DNA from: Metridium senile
Lineage: Eukaryota; Cnidaria; Anthozoa; Actiniaria; Metridiidae
Assembly (NCBI GenBank): GCA_949775045.1
Contig: OX459098.1
Coordinates: forward strand, 12,000,741 to 12,064,740
Length of the DNA stretch: 64,000 nucleotides
Direction: 5' to 3'
A model generated the notes under the pieces. That model was given only the letters and a program-made list of their open reading frames with translations. It made no database searches and was not told the DNA's origin. Of this stretch, positions 46,514 through 61,299 are shown piece after piece. Numbering within the stretch: position 1 is the stretch's first letter; the number at the start of each line of letters is the position of its first letter. Made by a program: the position numbers and the translations under genes.

Positions 46514-46910
46514 GGTTTACGCGTGCACAAAACATATATCAATTCTAGGAAGCAAGAATAATTTTAGTGCGTAATGACAACTTGTTTTTGAACCGATTTT
46601 CGCGATCGTGTTATTTGCTGGATTTTTTGTTTTGATCAGACTAGTTCTAGTCTCCTTGGACAATATTTGTCGAGAGAGACTAGGGGCAAGTACAGGAACC
46701 CCGCGAAATTAAATAATGATAATAATATAGTGCATCCCAATAATGATGCCCTTCCATATTGATCCAAAGAAAATTGATATGAATATAAGAAGAGATCATT
46801 AAAATTATTATTTATAAATAGGTAATAAGAAAAGACAGTACGGAGTCTTCACTTTTATTTGTTTAGCCGAATTTTTATTTCTGAAATGTTTTACTAATTC
46901 TCTGATTTTA

Positions 46911-47170
46911 CAGCGCAAAGCCCAAAAGTGTGACCGCAGATAATTTATTCACATTCTTTTGACATGTTTGCAATAGTCTGTAGCTGCTTTGGATTTAAAT
47001 GGACTTCATTCTAGCTATTTTAACCTCAAAATTCATCTGAAGATTGACATCATTCTTGTCTTGTGATTTACAGTGAGAAATGTTGACATTTAATCTAGAG
47101 GAGTTGATTGAAAAGATGTAGAGAAAATATGAATAAATTATCGCCGGTCATACTTTTGGGCTTTGCGCTG
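46911..47170. mobile_element. Tc1/mariner-like MITE, CAGCGCAAAGCCCAAAAGT termini
   Basis: CAGCGCAAAGCCCAAAAGTG and ACTTTTGGGCTTTGCGCTG are inverted and flanked by TA on both sides. 260 bp, non-coding, about 400 bp upstream of the unknown gene. Confidence 0.87.
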
Positions 47171-47971
47171 TAACGTATCAAAATATGTTTCAAGATAGAT
47201 GTAGGCATTAGTACGGCAATTCCCCGACTGATATTCTACAAGTTTCTTGATTAATACAATCGATAGTCACTTAGTTATCACAGGGGGTTAGCCGTTTATA
47301 TACTTGGGGCTGGTTTTCTTCTCCGACTCTTCTCCCTCCTTGGTCTTTTGACTATAGCGCGAGTTAGGTTTTCTTTCGGCGTAATTGCGCGGACGGGATC
47401 ACCCTCTACGTAAACCGATTCGACGTCTAAGCTTCATAGTATATCTGGGAGAATCCTCACTATTTTCCTTTCCTTTTTCTATTTTTGGTTTGAATTGTGT
47501 GTGTGACTAGATGTGGTTTTTTTCTGTTGTCAGAGCGTGCAGCAACCTCGTTCCCAGGGCCCTCTCCCTTTTTTCAGCTGCGTTCTTGCTTTTTCTTTTT
47601 CTCAGTGCTTTTCTGAATAATTTTTCAGCCCTGGTTTTGTGTTCAAATATATTTATTAAGATGCAACTATTAATCCGAATAAATCTTTATTCAGTTTTGA
47701 ATGAATTAAGCTTAACGTACATCTATAATACTATAAAAATTTTAAACACTACTGTGTTTTTGGTAAAAATACTGTCTCTTAATTTACAACTCTATATTAT
47801 TTTTCTCTTTTTATATGGTCTTTTTATTGAGTTTTTTCTTATCGATTCAGCTTTTAGTATTGGTTTAGTGTCTGTAAATCAGACAATTAAAACTACAATA
47901 GTGCTAGAGCTAATTCCAAACGTTCTACCATAGTTAAAGTAAAATAGTAATCTTTCATCTTTTGATATCTT
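47171..47971. other. Intergenic, no gene seen
   Basis: Contains the dispersed AACCTCGTTCCCAGGGCCCT word at 47,547 (also at 40,117 and, palindromically, at 51,590). The open frame at 47,511-47,933 is hydrophobic AT-rich sequence without a recognisable domain. Confidence 0.55.
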
Positions 47972-48793
47972 TTATGTTGTTCGGTGATCAAGTGCTTCGC
48001 AGTTTACTTGTTTTGCAGCTTCACAGATGGATATTTTATGAAGTTCCTTGGCAAGCTGAAGAAAAAAACAAAAGATGTTTAGACTTTAGGGAGAATCCCC
48101 AATCCCATCATATGAATGACAGAAAGATCTAGATCTGTAAAAAAAAAAATGGATAAAGTTATCAAGTGCTGATTTATTAGCCTACTCCGCAGGCAGCTCT
48201 CATATGTCTTTTCATCGGGCTTCCTGATTTTATCTGTTGGATACACCTATATCAAAAAACGTTGTCAGAAGGAGATCTGCAATCTGCAATCTGAGACCGA
48301 AATGAATTGGCCCTGTTTTTTGCGCTTAGCACCTTCAGATTTATATTTACCATCGCCATATCCGAAGCCAGAAAGTGCACGCAAACGAATGTTTAATGAG
48401 AAAAAACTGCCGTACCCCAGAATTCATTTTGGTCTCAGATTGCAGATTCAGATCTCCTTCTCACAACGTTTTTTTGAAATAGGTGTATACTAATTTTCCG
48501 GTGAATAACGGTATTCAGGCTTCGTACAACGCGGGCCCGAGATATAGACAACCACTGTGGTAGTTCAAAAGTCGATTATGTAAGGTCTATAAGCTGTTTC
48601 CACGGCTTGAAAACCGTAATTTCTTTTAAAATCAAAGTACTGTCATTCTTACCTCGCTTTTGATCTTTAAACCTCTTTTGCGTCCAAAGTTAATCCCAGG
48701 CATAGACGCTTCAACAGGCTGACTTTCGCTTAGAAGACAAACCATCATCACTACCATCATCAAGCTTACAGTCAATACTTTGTTGGATGCCAT
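47972..48793 (-). CDS. Secreted amidated-peptide precursor 1 (PGINF-amide type)
   Basis: Exons on the minus strand: 48793-48653 and 48055-47972, phase-0 intron, 74 aa. The signal peptide is residues 1-29 or so, with a strongly hydrophobic core (VLTVSLMMVVMMVCLL) ending PVEA. Immediately after it comes SMPGINF followed by GRKR: glycine as amide donor plus a basic cleavage site, predicting the heptapeptide SMPGINF-amide. The tail is GLKIKSE, then exon 2, which carries a C-x7-C motif (CEAAKQVNC). One short amidated peptide directly behind the signal peptide and a two-cysteine tail is the layout of SIFamide and luqin/RYamide precursors, but the peptide matches neither, so the family is unassigned. 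A TATATAAA box lies about 75 bp upstream of the start. It pairs with the gene at 56,890. Expression is unproven. Confidence 0.72.
48240..48490. mobile_element. MITE in the intron of peptide precursor 1
   Basis: GATACACCTATATCAAAAAA with CGTTGTCAGAAGGAGATCTG and the inverted CAGATCTCCTTCTCACAACG with TTTTTTTGAAATAGGTGTAT. 251 bp. The copy in the other peptide gene's intron is absent, so it arrived after the duplication or was lost there. Confidence 0.85.
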
Positions 48794-49115
48794 CTTAACT
48801 TGTTAGAGATGATTACTAGAGCTGGTCTCGTCGTAATGTGTGTTGTATGACTAGTCTAGATGGGTTTATATAGATATTTATCATCCATCTAGCCAAGCAG
48901 ATGGTACATTAGTAAAAGGCGTCCCATAACTTGATGAACTACTCAAGTTCATTGTCCAATATATGTGACGTAATTGATGTGATGAATAGTTTCTAAATTG
49001 GTAAACTAAGCAGGAAGGTATTGGCAAGAGAGCACTATTCTCTTGGTCTGGTGTAAAACTACTCTTAGTAAGTCGATTTCCTACTAGGAAACATTTAAGA
49101 GCATTAACTAAAGAC
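48794..49115 (-). promoter_or_regulatory. Duplicated promoter of peptide precursor 1
   Basis: About 320 bp upstream of the start match, in inverted orientation, the promoter at 56,569-56,889 with few changes. Visible sites: TATATAAA at 48,865-48,872 (minus sense) and a CRE/ATF-like TGACGTAA at about 48,965. Similarity ends near 49,115. Confidence 0.8.
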
Positions 49116-49454
49116 TGGCCGATTAATTGTGTACTTAGGAAACGACACATTGTTACCAAGAAAAGGGGATGAAATAAATGGGAAATTAAAGTCTATTTAC
49201 GGAAATGTAAAAAAAAATAAGAGAAAAAGGCATTTATTTTAAGACATTATCGTGGCGTTGTTGTAGCTTTATGACTTATAAACACTAGTTTCTCTTCCTC
49301 TCTCTGTTCTCTGTATATATATAGTCGTATTTGTAGTGTCTTTCGATAAAAATTCAAACTTTCAACCAGTTTGGATTTGTAAGTTTATATCAAAAGCAAT
49401 CAACTGTTCAGTTGAATTTTGTGTATATTTCAAGGTTTAAGTGTTATCTATATA

Positions 49455-49640
49455 CAGTGGAACCCCGCCCTACGTCCACCCGCTTAATACGGCCACCCCG
49501 TTATTGCGGCCAGTTTTTTAGGTCCCGACGAAATGCATGCCCATACATTTTCTATAAAATTTACCCGCTTATACTGCCACCCCGTTAATACGGTCATTTT
49601 TGGCTGTTCCTTCGGTGACCGGATTAACGGGGTTCCCTTG
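49455..49640. mobile_element. pogo/Tigger-like MITE
   Basis: The left end CAGTGGAACCCCG and right end CGGGGTTCCCTTG are inverted, with TA on both sides. The interior has repeated CCCGCTTAATACGGCCACCC words. These CAGTGGAACC ends are typical of pogo-family elements. Confidence 0.8.
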
Positions 49641-51580
49641 TATTCATTACGTACAGATAGATTATTGGCAGCGTTACACCGACAAAACCTAATATCCAGA
49701 GCGTAATATCCAAGTGCCAATATAAATGTTGGAGTGTTTCCGTGTTGTATAGCGATACTTGCTTTCGCGCGGTCGTTTACGTACTGACAAGTGTGCTTAT
49801 CCTTCATGAATCCTGTTTGAGGAAAATGATACGTTAAGACAAACTGTGTATATGTGATTGAAAAGGATAATGATAATCACATTGAATGCACCGGCGTGTA
49901 CAGGTTTGCTAAAATAATGAGTAGATATATAAAGGAAAGAAAACTGAGGAATGAATGGATGAAGGAGTGGATGGATGAATGAAGGAGTTGATGAATTCAT
50001 GAATGAAGGAGTGAGTGGCATGAATGAGCGAATGCACATGGAAGAGAGAAAGATAGTAGTGAAGGTTTTGATAAATCAATGGTCAAATTAAATGGAAACT
50101 ATAGCGAGTAAGCTAGTATAGGTAATAATAATGCGTAAATGAGATTAAATAAAACAAAAAGCGAAAACTTTAAAACCATCAAATAAAAACAAAATAGTTA
50201 CTAACTATAACAGATTCTACTTATATATTATATTAGTGACTATTCAGTCAGTATCACTCAACCAGAAATTCAAAACATAACAAGACTTGTTTTTAATTGG
50301 TCCTAATAGTCACTAAATAAGAACTATTATACAGTAGAAATTTGACTGATTTTTATTTCATGCATGGATATGGTGTCTTCGCTTTACAGCCGTCGATGCA
50401 TTCGTGCATTTGTTAGACCAAATGTTACAAGTAAGAAATTCCCGACACTTGCAAGACCGTATTTACTCGAATAAGCGACGCATTTTAACGCTATAATGTT
50501 ACTCTAGAACAGCATTGGAAATACATTTTTATCAAAAGCTATATTCTTCAGTTCAAAGTAATTATATTTCACCGCTCGCCCATTAAGTTATCTCCCCAAT
50601 ATTCGTATAGTTCTGATCAAGAAGGGGACAGTGAGATCGAGGAAAATGTAATAAGCGCAGTAAATCGGTACATAGGTAAATAGTTTTTGGATCCTTATAT
50701 ATTCTGAATAAATTAAAACTAACAATTTACAATCACTTGTTATATCATTATTTACACTTAGTATCTCTCATAGTTAATATATATTATTATATTATCTCTC
50801 TTTTACTCTCACGAAGGGCTACATCTCGAAACGTCAGTAAAGCTAAGTTAACATGTTTGCGGTGTTGCCAATTTCATTCTATTAGCCATCGTTTATATAA
50901 CAAACTTCAACGCAGCCTATACTAGTTTATACTCGCTATTTATATCACTAAAGCTAATAAATTAAACTGGGAAGCTTCATTGTTTTCTCAGGATCTGTCC
51001 TAGACTCTTTCCTTTCGATGTCTGTCTTTGTTCTACATTGTTAATGATATATGTACAGCAGAATAAGGATGTTACCATTCGAATTTGAAAAATATCCTTT
51101 ATCAGTCTTATTTAAAAGTCTTATTTCATAACGTTTTTCTTAATTATTTTTCACGTCGTTCGAAATTTTATTTTCTCCTTATAAAGCCAATTATTTTCCC
51201 TTCGTAACTAAAGTTTATGGTTAACAAGAAATTGGGCGCTCTGGAAACGCGCTTGGTACTATGTATTGTAAGCTTTGAAGATATCAAAAAGGCGTGAATC
51301 TAGAAAGATCATCAAGTTTTCTAATTATCACGCACCGTTTCATATTCAATCATATCTTACTTAATAAGGAGAGTTGTTGCTTAGTCTTCATGACCAGTGT
51401 CAATAATCTAAACATCTGATAGATTCGCGCTCAATACCTTATATGGAATATATTAAACCAGCACACTTCAGACTCACATGTATTGATGTTGTATTCTAAG
51501 AAAGAAAATCCAGAGGGACCGAAGGAAAAACTTCTCGTGGCAGAGACAACTGAGCACATCCAACAGCCTCAGCAAAATCA
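49641..51580. other. Intergenic repeats, no gene seen
   Basis: Short GAATGAATGGATGAAGGAGT-type repeats at 49,930-50,030, a TTTACTCGAATAAGCG repeat at 50,455-50,520 shared with 17.5 kb, and a CTCACGAAGGGCTACATCTC / GAAACGTCAGTAAAGCTAAG repeat at 50,740-50,950. None of the open frames shows a domain. Confidence 0.6.
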
Positions 51581-51584
51581 CTTA

Positions 51585-51865
51585 TTCCATCAACCTCATT
51601 CCCAGGACCTTATCCTTCGCTTTTTGGTGGGGCTGAATTGAAGGGGCAAGGTCCTGGGAACGAGGTTATTATTTCATGCTAAAACTTTGATTGAAACCAA
51701 AACCACAGTGGTAAATAGCCACCTCCACTGGCGTCTCTGTGATCTAATTTGGATTTGGGTTTCCTGTGCTGCTATTAGAGAGGGACTACGCGCTAATAGC
51801 GAGAAAAAGGAGCCCCCCCCCCCCCCCCCCACTCATTTTTTCTCCTCACCACAGGAAGCCCGATG
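51585..51865. repeat. Two adjacent palindromes (AACCTCATTCCCAGGACCTT; TTGGGTTTCCTGTG)
   Basis: 51,588-51,670 folds as AACCTCATTCCCAGGACCTT / AAGGTCCTGGGAACGAGGTT. 51,753-51,862 is bounded by TTTGGGTTTCCTGTGCTG and CACCACAGGAAGCCCG and contains a 22-C homopolymer-like run. Confidence 0.78.
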
Positions 51866-52661
51866 AATATAAGAGATGCCTGCGCAGGAGGCTAAGTGGT
51901 GAATACGCTTTCAGTCAATTGTAGTTATCTATTTGCCTCTTACAATGCATGTCTTGCTATGTTTTAACTAACTCCGCTATTGATTTATAAGTCTTTCATG
52001 CACAGATTACTAACATATCTTATCGACCTTAATTCAGATTTAACATTTGCTTCCTAACAACAAGATAAGTTTTTTGACTTTCAAACTTCAGCAATAATAT
52101 CTGTTGTTTAAGACCCCCTTTAAGACCCTGTGCCTATGACGTCATCAAGTGGCAATCATTTGCTGACGTCATTTGTCATAGCTGCCAAAAATAGACCTTC
52201 CTCGTTTGTTTACGTATCCGATGTCACGTGGTTTGAAATGGACAACTCTGTTTAAGTCTTAAACAGACAGAGCAAAATTGGTAGCTGGTCATGACTCATA
52301 ATTCTAATTTTACGTTTTTTTGACAAAGGATTATAGTTTTAAACAGCTATCAGGAAAGTCATTAAAAATCAGTGGATAAAATAAAATTTATAACTTTTCC
52401 AATGGGTGTTTATGCATGGGTTAAGGTCATATGCCATTTTTGCTAGATTATTTCCAAGGTGATACTTCAGTAGGAAGTGCAGAGGATAAAAGGGCCATTA
52501 CCTTATTTACGTCCTTTTAATCCAATTTAAAACGACAATAAATAAATACAATGGAGTATAAGAACTGTAAAGTAGTAGGAAATAGCTTGTGTTTCATTGC
52601 TACACTTGTCATTCAAACTGCAGCAAATTAGATATATCCTTAATGTGGTTTTGTTTCAGTT

Positions 52662-52927
52662 TAGTTTGTTTTCTCGCCTTTTAGATACAGCCAAATGGTT
52701 GGTCTGTTTTACAGCGAGGAAACTCGAACCGTGAACACTTTTTTTTAACCCACATCCCATTGTAAAAAGATTAACTATTAACACTTAGTGTATTTGAATT
52801 AGTTTAGTTTGTTTTCTCTCCTTTTAGATACAGCCAAATGGTCTGTTTTACAACGAGGAAACTCGAACCGTGAACACTTTTTATTAACCCACATCCCATT
52901 GTAAAACGTTTAACTAATAACACTTAA
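52662..52927. repeat. Two-copy tandem duplication, about 130 bp
   Basis: TTTAGATACAGCCAAATGGT through GAAACTCGAACCGTGAACAC to CACATCCCATTGTAAAA occurs twice with small differences. The flanking 51,866-52,661 and 52,928-53,775 hold nothing recognisable. Confidence 0.88.
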
Positions 52928-53775
52928 TGTATTCGAATTCACTGCTTCATTTTAAGAGGTTTTGAAGCAGTAGATCTAGAAGGTTCAGAAAATATTAACA
53001 TGAAAAATGTCACTTGAAGTGTTCATAGTTCGTGTATCATCACTGTAAAAATATTGTTTTATTTCTATTTTAACTCTAATACCCCATTCACACCAAAACA
53101 TGTTTAGTTAAAGTGCGTTTTTATTAAACAAAATGTTTAGAATTTAGAAAGCTTCAATATAATTATTTTATCTAAAATCTGTTCAGTACAATATGAAGGA
53201 TAGTTTATATGTGTTATTTCATCAAAGAGTGAACAATGTTTGTAAGTAATTGATAATAAATGAAGGAGTGGATATAACGGCCTTGGAATTGGGTGACCAG
53301 TCTATTTAAGGCTAGATGTTCATATTTTAAATATTTTTATCGTTTTGTTGTTAGCTGTTTTGTTAAACTTTTAGTTTTGATCATTACGGTTTGCGCGCCG
53401 CGATTGCCTGCCGGCGATGTTTGTAATGTTGAATCAGTGGTCAAGTATATAGGTTGGTTGTTGTGGTGATTATTGATAGGTAATGGGGTTTCGACCTGGT
53501 TTTAGATAGGGATGTGAAAACCTGACCCTATCAGTACTCGAGAGTACAAAATCCATAACCTTAAATCGGAAAGTGAAACCTGTTTTGTGGTTTTCCCGGA
53601 TATAGTCAGACGCCTTTTGGCAAACGTTTCGTTTAAAAATATCAGAATCTTTCTAAGACATACGCAAAAATGAATCAAAAATATGGGAGTAGCCCCGGGA
53701 TTGGTTAGCTCCTTATTTTTTTTTAAAGAAATACCCACCCCTCCCTCTCCCTTCAAAAGAGCATGGGAATATAAC

Positions 53776-53990
53776 CGTGTCACGTTATCTAGTACCGCTG
53801 TACTATTTGACAAAAGGCGCATTTACACAGGGATAGCCTCGGTTCAAAGTAAACTCAAATGTGTTTTCCTTTTTCGTGCTTTCCTTGGAATTCGTGAACT
53901 ATATTTAGAACAAATTGAGGCTTAGCCTGTGCAAATGCGCCTTTTGTCAAATAGTACATCGTTGCTAGATAACGTGAAACTGCAGTATTC
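53776..53990. mobile_element. MITE, GTGTCACGTTATCTAG termini
   Basis: CACGTTATCTAGTACCGCTG with TACTATTTGACAAAAGGCGC on the left and GCGCCTTTTGTCAAATAGTA with CATCGTTGCTAGATAACGTG on the right. About 210 bp. Confidence 0.83.
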
Positions 53991-54159
53991 CCTCTATGCA
54001 TTTATGCTCTTGAAAGAATTTTATTCAAATCCGAAAATTTACTTTTTTTACAAAACAACAAAGGTGCTCATTACTTGTGTATTTTTAAAAAAAAAATAGT
54101 TATTGTATTTTAGGAAAGTTCTAAAACAGATCCATGTAGAAATAGAGATTACTTAATGG

Positions 54160-55250
54160 AAAATGCGCGCGTACGGTTTTTATGCATGAGTTGAGAAGTA
54201 TCAGAAAACGAACGAGTGAGCGTAGCGAACGAGTAAGTTTTCTGATACGCATCAACGAGTGCATAAAAATCGTACAAGCATTTTCCATTCTGTAATTTAT
54301 TTATCTCATAGATACTGAGATTTCAGAGAGCAAAACTTTTAACAATAAATTATGGTTGGGCTACAGGGTGAACATCTCTGTTGACTGATATTCACTAAAA
54401 AAAGTCAAAAACTTTGTCATTGCATGAAAAATATAGTTTTAATATGTATAAACTGAATTTAATTTCGTTTTATTTAATACATAATTTACAAATTCAAGGC
54501 AGAAAGTTTGAAAGTAATACATTAATTGTTGAACATGCATGTTTACCGAATGAGGTATAAATAACTTACAAACCGGGCTTACAAATTAGAAATTTAACTT
54601 ACAAACTTGAGTTTGCTTCCCTTCCCTAGTTTCTGTTTGGAGGTTAATTATTGTTTTTCGTGTTTTTTCAAACACAAGACCATTGATAATGCTGTTTGGA
54701 TACGACTTTGATTTAAGATGTCTTTCGTAACTGGATAACATCCCTCGTAGCGACGATGGTTCGTACTCTTGTCCTTCTTTGGTTCGCACACACACGAAAT
54801 ATTCACTGATAAATTCATTCACTGCTCGGCAGGAGGAATGTAAGCTATCTCGCCTCGTGTTTCACCTTTATTTTGAAGAAACTTGGTCAACAAGGAGACA
54901 TCTCTTTTCGTCTTTTTCACAGTATTTGGGTTTTCTTGTTCTTCAATGAACGAATCTACGGAATTGTCGAGTAACACAAATCTGGAGCCTTCTGCTGCTA
55001 TTTTCGCTCAAGTCGCAAAGGTGCCAGTTTGAATTGTTGACAGTGAGTTTTCGTCGATCGTGTTTCTGATTGGACGAACGATAATTTTCACTAGTGAAAA
55101 TACATCGTTCGTCCAATCAGAAAGGTGAACGGTGCTTTTTCACTAGTGAAAACGTCGTTCGCCTTTCTTATTGGCTAAATTCATCGCACGAACGAAAATT
55201 TACTCAATTATATTTTCGTGTGTAAATCTCAGTATCTATGAGATAAATAG
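54160..55250. mobile_element. Foldback element enclosing a DUF3504 sequence
   Basis: TTATTTATCTCATAGATACT with GAGATTT at about 54,297 and its inverted copy AAATCTCAGTATCTATGAGA with TAAATAG at 55,226-55,251 bracket the pseudogene. Outside the left arm, 54,165-54,290 is a palindrome (GGAAAATGCGCGCGTACGG). Inside the right part, 55,050-55,190 holds paired TTTCACTAGTGAAAA and CGTTCGTCCAATCAGAAA palindromes. Confidence 0.68.
54586..55001 (-). pseudogene. DUF3504-type (Crypton/tyrosine-recombinase-derived) protein remnant
   Basis: Minus-strand pieces SRFVLLDNSVDSFIEEQENP, VKKTKRDVSLLTKFLQNKGE, IPPAE, then in another frame NEFISEYFVCVRTKEGQEYE, PSSLRGMLSSYERHLKS and VFEKTRKTI. The order matches the N-terminal region of DUF3504 proteins (related to QRICH1/ZMYM domains and Crypton recombinases), which are numerous in invertebrate genomes. 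The expected start codon reads ATA, a frameshift with TGA separates the two pieces at about 54,831, and the recombinase core is missing, so it is broken. Confidence 0.75.
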
Positions 55251-55251
55251 A

Positions 55252-56568
55252 ATTTTAGCACTCGTGAAATTGGGGCCGGATGGTCTATCCGCCTGCCTCA
55301 ACACAACTGGCCGTGCAAAAAATAGTTCTTTTGTGCGAGGTGAATATTTCTTCGTCTCTTCCTTATTAGAATATGTCGAAGAAAGAAAACATTATCTATG
55401 CAAATGAATAAGGTCTATTTCCACAGCAGTAGAGGAAATGAAGGGGCCACACTTTTCATTTCAAAAGATCTACAATTAGCGTCAAAACTAGTCGAGACCA
55501 GCATATTACGAGGATATAGCGAATTAAATTTATCATTCCTGTTCAATGTCGATCATTTTTTCATATTTTTTCATCATTGTGAAACTTTGATTTTAGACCA
55601 ACTTTGATCAAGAAGGGAATTTTTGTTTGAAAATGACGCTGTATATCAACGATATGAAATTGAGTTATTTTTACTCCAAATTCTCCAAATTGCATAGAAT
55701 CATAGAATCAACTAAAGTTAACCTCTATCATAAGGTGTGGGTGTTTGGTAATGCTATAAACTTATAATATGTTATTTGGTTAGAAGGACGTCACAACATA
55801 AAACCTTATACACAAGTGTTTTTATAAAAGCATAATTACTCTTAATTTGTGGAAGATCAGGTGAATAACAAAATTAGTTTTAGGCGGCATGCAGATGAAA
55901 AGGCAGTTCATGACGAATAGATCGTAAAATCCATTCTTATTTATCGTTTAAATTTTAAGAAACAGTTGGAATTTGAAAATACTTGTCTAGTATCTAATTA
56001 ACCTTAAAAGCGGCAATGGGCTGTTTTTATTTAGTTCTAACTAATTTTCAATCTGGCAAAGACGAAAATAAGAAGCAGAAACACGTTGTTATTATTATTC
56101 TTGAATGTCCCTTTTCTTAATTTAGCATTAATCAAGGCCTTGTCTGTACAATTACTTGAATCGCTAGTTTAAAGCTGAGTTGTGGCTTTTGTGTTTCTAA
56201 TAAAGAAGAATACTGAGAATATGGGGGTAGGGAAGGATGGGAAAACCATAAACCATTGATGTTTATCAACAAATAACACTTCAATAGCAACATCAATGAT
56301 CCTGACGAGAGATACACCTCGTTGTTAAAACATGGTTTCTATAATTGTTCATCAGTTTGTCCAGCGTATTGGGGAGACCTTTAAAAACGGGTTTGTGGCA
56401 GTAGTGTACTTTGAACCACCTCTAACATTCAGCCAACAGTAGATTAACAAAAACTGGTAAAACTAGTTGAACAACTATTTTTAATCTTACTGAGTGCAAA
56501 TAAACAAATTCAGTTCTTTCAGTTCTTGATAACAATATGTTTCCCGGCCTAAGTACATAATTAATAGG
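55252..56568. other. Intergenic, no gene seen
   Basis: AT-rich sequence with several short open frames (55,171-55,407; 55,398-55,607; 56,132-56,317 minus), none with a recognisable domain, good start context or splice partner. Confidence 0.5.
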
Positions 56569-56889
56569 TCTTTAGTAAATGCTCTTAAATGTTTCCTAGT
56601 AGGAAATTGACTTACTAAGAGTAGCTTTACACCAGACCAAGAATATAGTGCTCTCTTGTCAATACCTTCCTGCTTAGTTTACCAATTTAGAAACTATTCA
56701 TCACATCAATTACGTCACATATATTGGACAATGAACTTGAGTAGTTCATCAAGTTACGGGACGCCTTTTACTAATGTACCATCTGTTTGGCTAGATGGAT
56801 GATAAATATCTATATAAGCCCATCTAGACTAGTCATACAGCACACATTACGACGAGAGCAGCTCTAGTAATCATCTCTAACAAGTTAAG
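56569..56889 (+). promoter_or_regulatory. Duplicated promoter of peptide precursor 2
   Basis: Inverted counterpart of 48,794-49,115. TATATAAG at 56,811-56,818 sits about 75 bp upstream of the start codon; a CRE-like TTACGTCA lies at about 56,711. Conservation includes both boxes and the presumed 5' UTR (ACACATTACGACGAGAGCAG). Confidence 0.8.
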
Positions 56890-60080
<3,191 letters not shown>

Positions 60081-60314
60081 TTAGGACATACTAAACAAAC
60101 ATGAATAAAATAAGACTTGATGACATATTTGATAAAATAACAAATGACTTATAGTTTTAATAAGAAATATATTGTTTTAAGTATTATAATAACTGTATGT
60201 GGAATTGTAAAACATATTTCACAAATAAAACAACATGCATAACTATTTACTGCCTTTTACTAACTTCAAGTATGAATTTTACAAATACATGATATTCAGT
60301 TTTAGGAAATGAAT

Positions 60315-60515
60315 TAAGGGGGCTTGCATTTATTAGTATATTGAGGGGGTTCGGCAATATTGAGGGGGGTCATGTTCACGGAAGCTACATAGGGAAGGTT
60401 GTTACTAATTGTATGCAGCTTTAGTAATAAACTGGGCAAATATAGGGGGACTATGACCTTTTTACCAAACAGGAAAGGGGGGAGTTGCGTAATATTGGAA
60501 AAGACAACAGGTGCA
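60315..60515 (+). repeat. Dispersed repeat, copy 2
   Basis: AGGGGGCTTGCATTTATTAG, TGCAGCTTTAGTAATAAACT and GAGTTGCGTAATATTGGAAA match 2,785-2,985 in order and orientation. Confidence 0.87.
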
Positions 60516-60587
60516 TGATACACAAATAAATGAAAGCTCCCAAAGACTGATCTTTTTGTAAACATGTAAATGTGTTCTCTATTTATT

Positions 60588-61028
60588 TAAAAGGCACCTC
60601 ACCCCTATTACAATGTGTCGATTAAAAATGAAGTGAATAGATGAATAGTGAAATATTTCTTGATTTGAGTGATGCGTCTTTAAGTTATAAGGGTTTATAC
60701 TTCCAATATTTTAATGACTGTGACGTCATACCAGGCATTTGCGTGTAATTGTTTTAATCATAATACTAAACACTGGTCATTATTACACACCAAATTCACA
60801 TTTGACTTTGTGTAAACGACGAATATAATTATGATGTCCTTTTAATACTGTTTGTGTGAGCCTGTTAAAGTTTGTATATTTAAAGAAGCCTGGTATGACG
60901 GAAGTATAAACCCTCATAACTCAGTTAAAGACGCATCACTCAAACCAAGAAATATTTTATTATTCAACTATTCACTTCATGTAGAATCGATACAGAAAGA
61001 ATTTTATTAGGGGTAAGGTGTACTTGAC
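60588..61028. mobile_element. MITE, AAGGCACCTCACCCCTATTA termini
   Basis: The left end AAAGGCACCTCACCCCTATT is mirrored by ATTAGGGGTAAGGTGTACTT. Inner arms ATTTCTTGATTTGAGTGATG / CATCACTCAAACCAAGAAAT and ATAAGGGTTTATACTTCC / GGAAGTATAAACCCTCATAA. About 440 bp. Confidence 0.83.
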
Positions 61029-61299
61029 AATTTTCTTTATTAATGATAAGCTTGAAAATGGCGTCGGACGGACACCGAAACGACTGTTTAATTTTCCTAT
61101 TTTTATACCTTTTTGTTTACAGCTTTACGTTAAGTATGGTCCTTTTCATGTCATCGCATACTTACACCAGTTTTCATAAACGTTGTCCATATATAAATAT
61201 ACAAATTTTATTTTGAACTTATTATCATAGTAAGTACGATAGACCTCTTTACCTCCAGACCACGTGGCATTCTCTTGAGAATTGTTCTTTTATGATGAG

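Noticed and set aside
47511..47933. 140-codon hydrophobic open frame
   Set aside because: Starts within a dispersed AACCTCGTTCCCAGGGCCC repeat and is otherwise AT-rich sequence whose bias explains the hydrophobic residues.
53502..53822. 106-codon minus-strand open frame
   Set aside because: Ends inside a MITE and shows no recognisable family; likely chance or repeat-derived.
54586..54822. Intact small DUF3504 gene
   Set aside because: Upstream matching sequence lies in another frame past a stop, the expected start is ATA, and the catalytic part is missing, so it was called a pseudogene.
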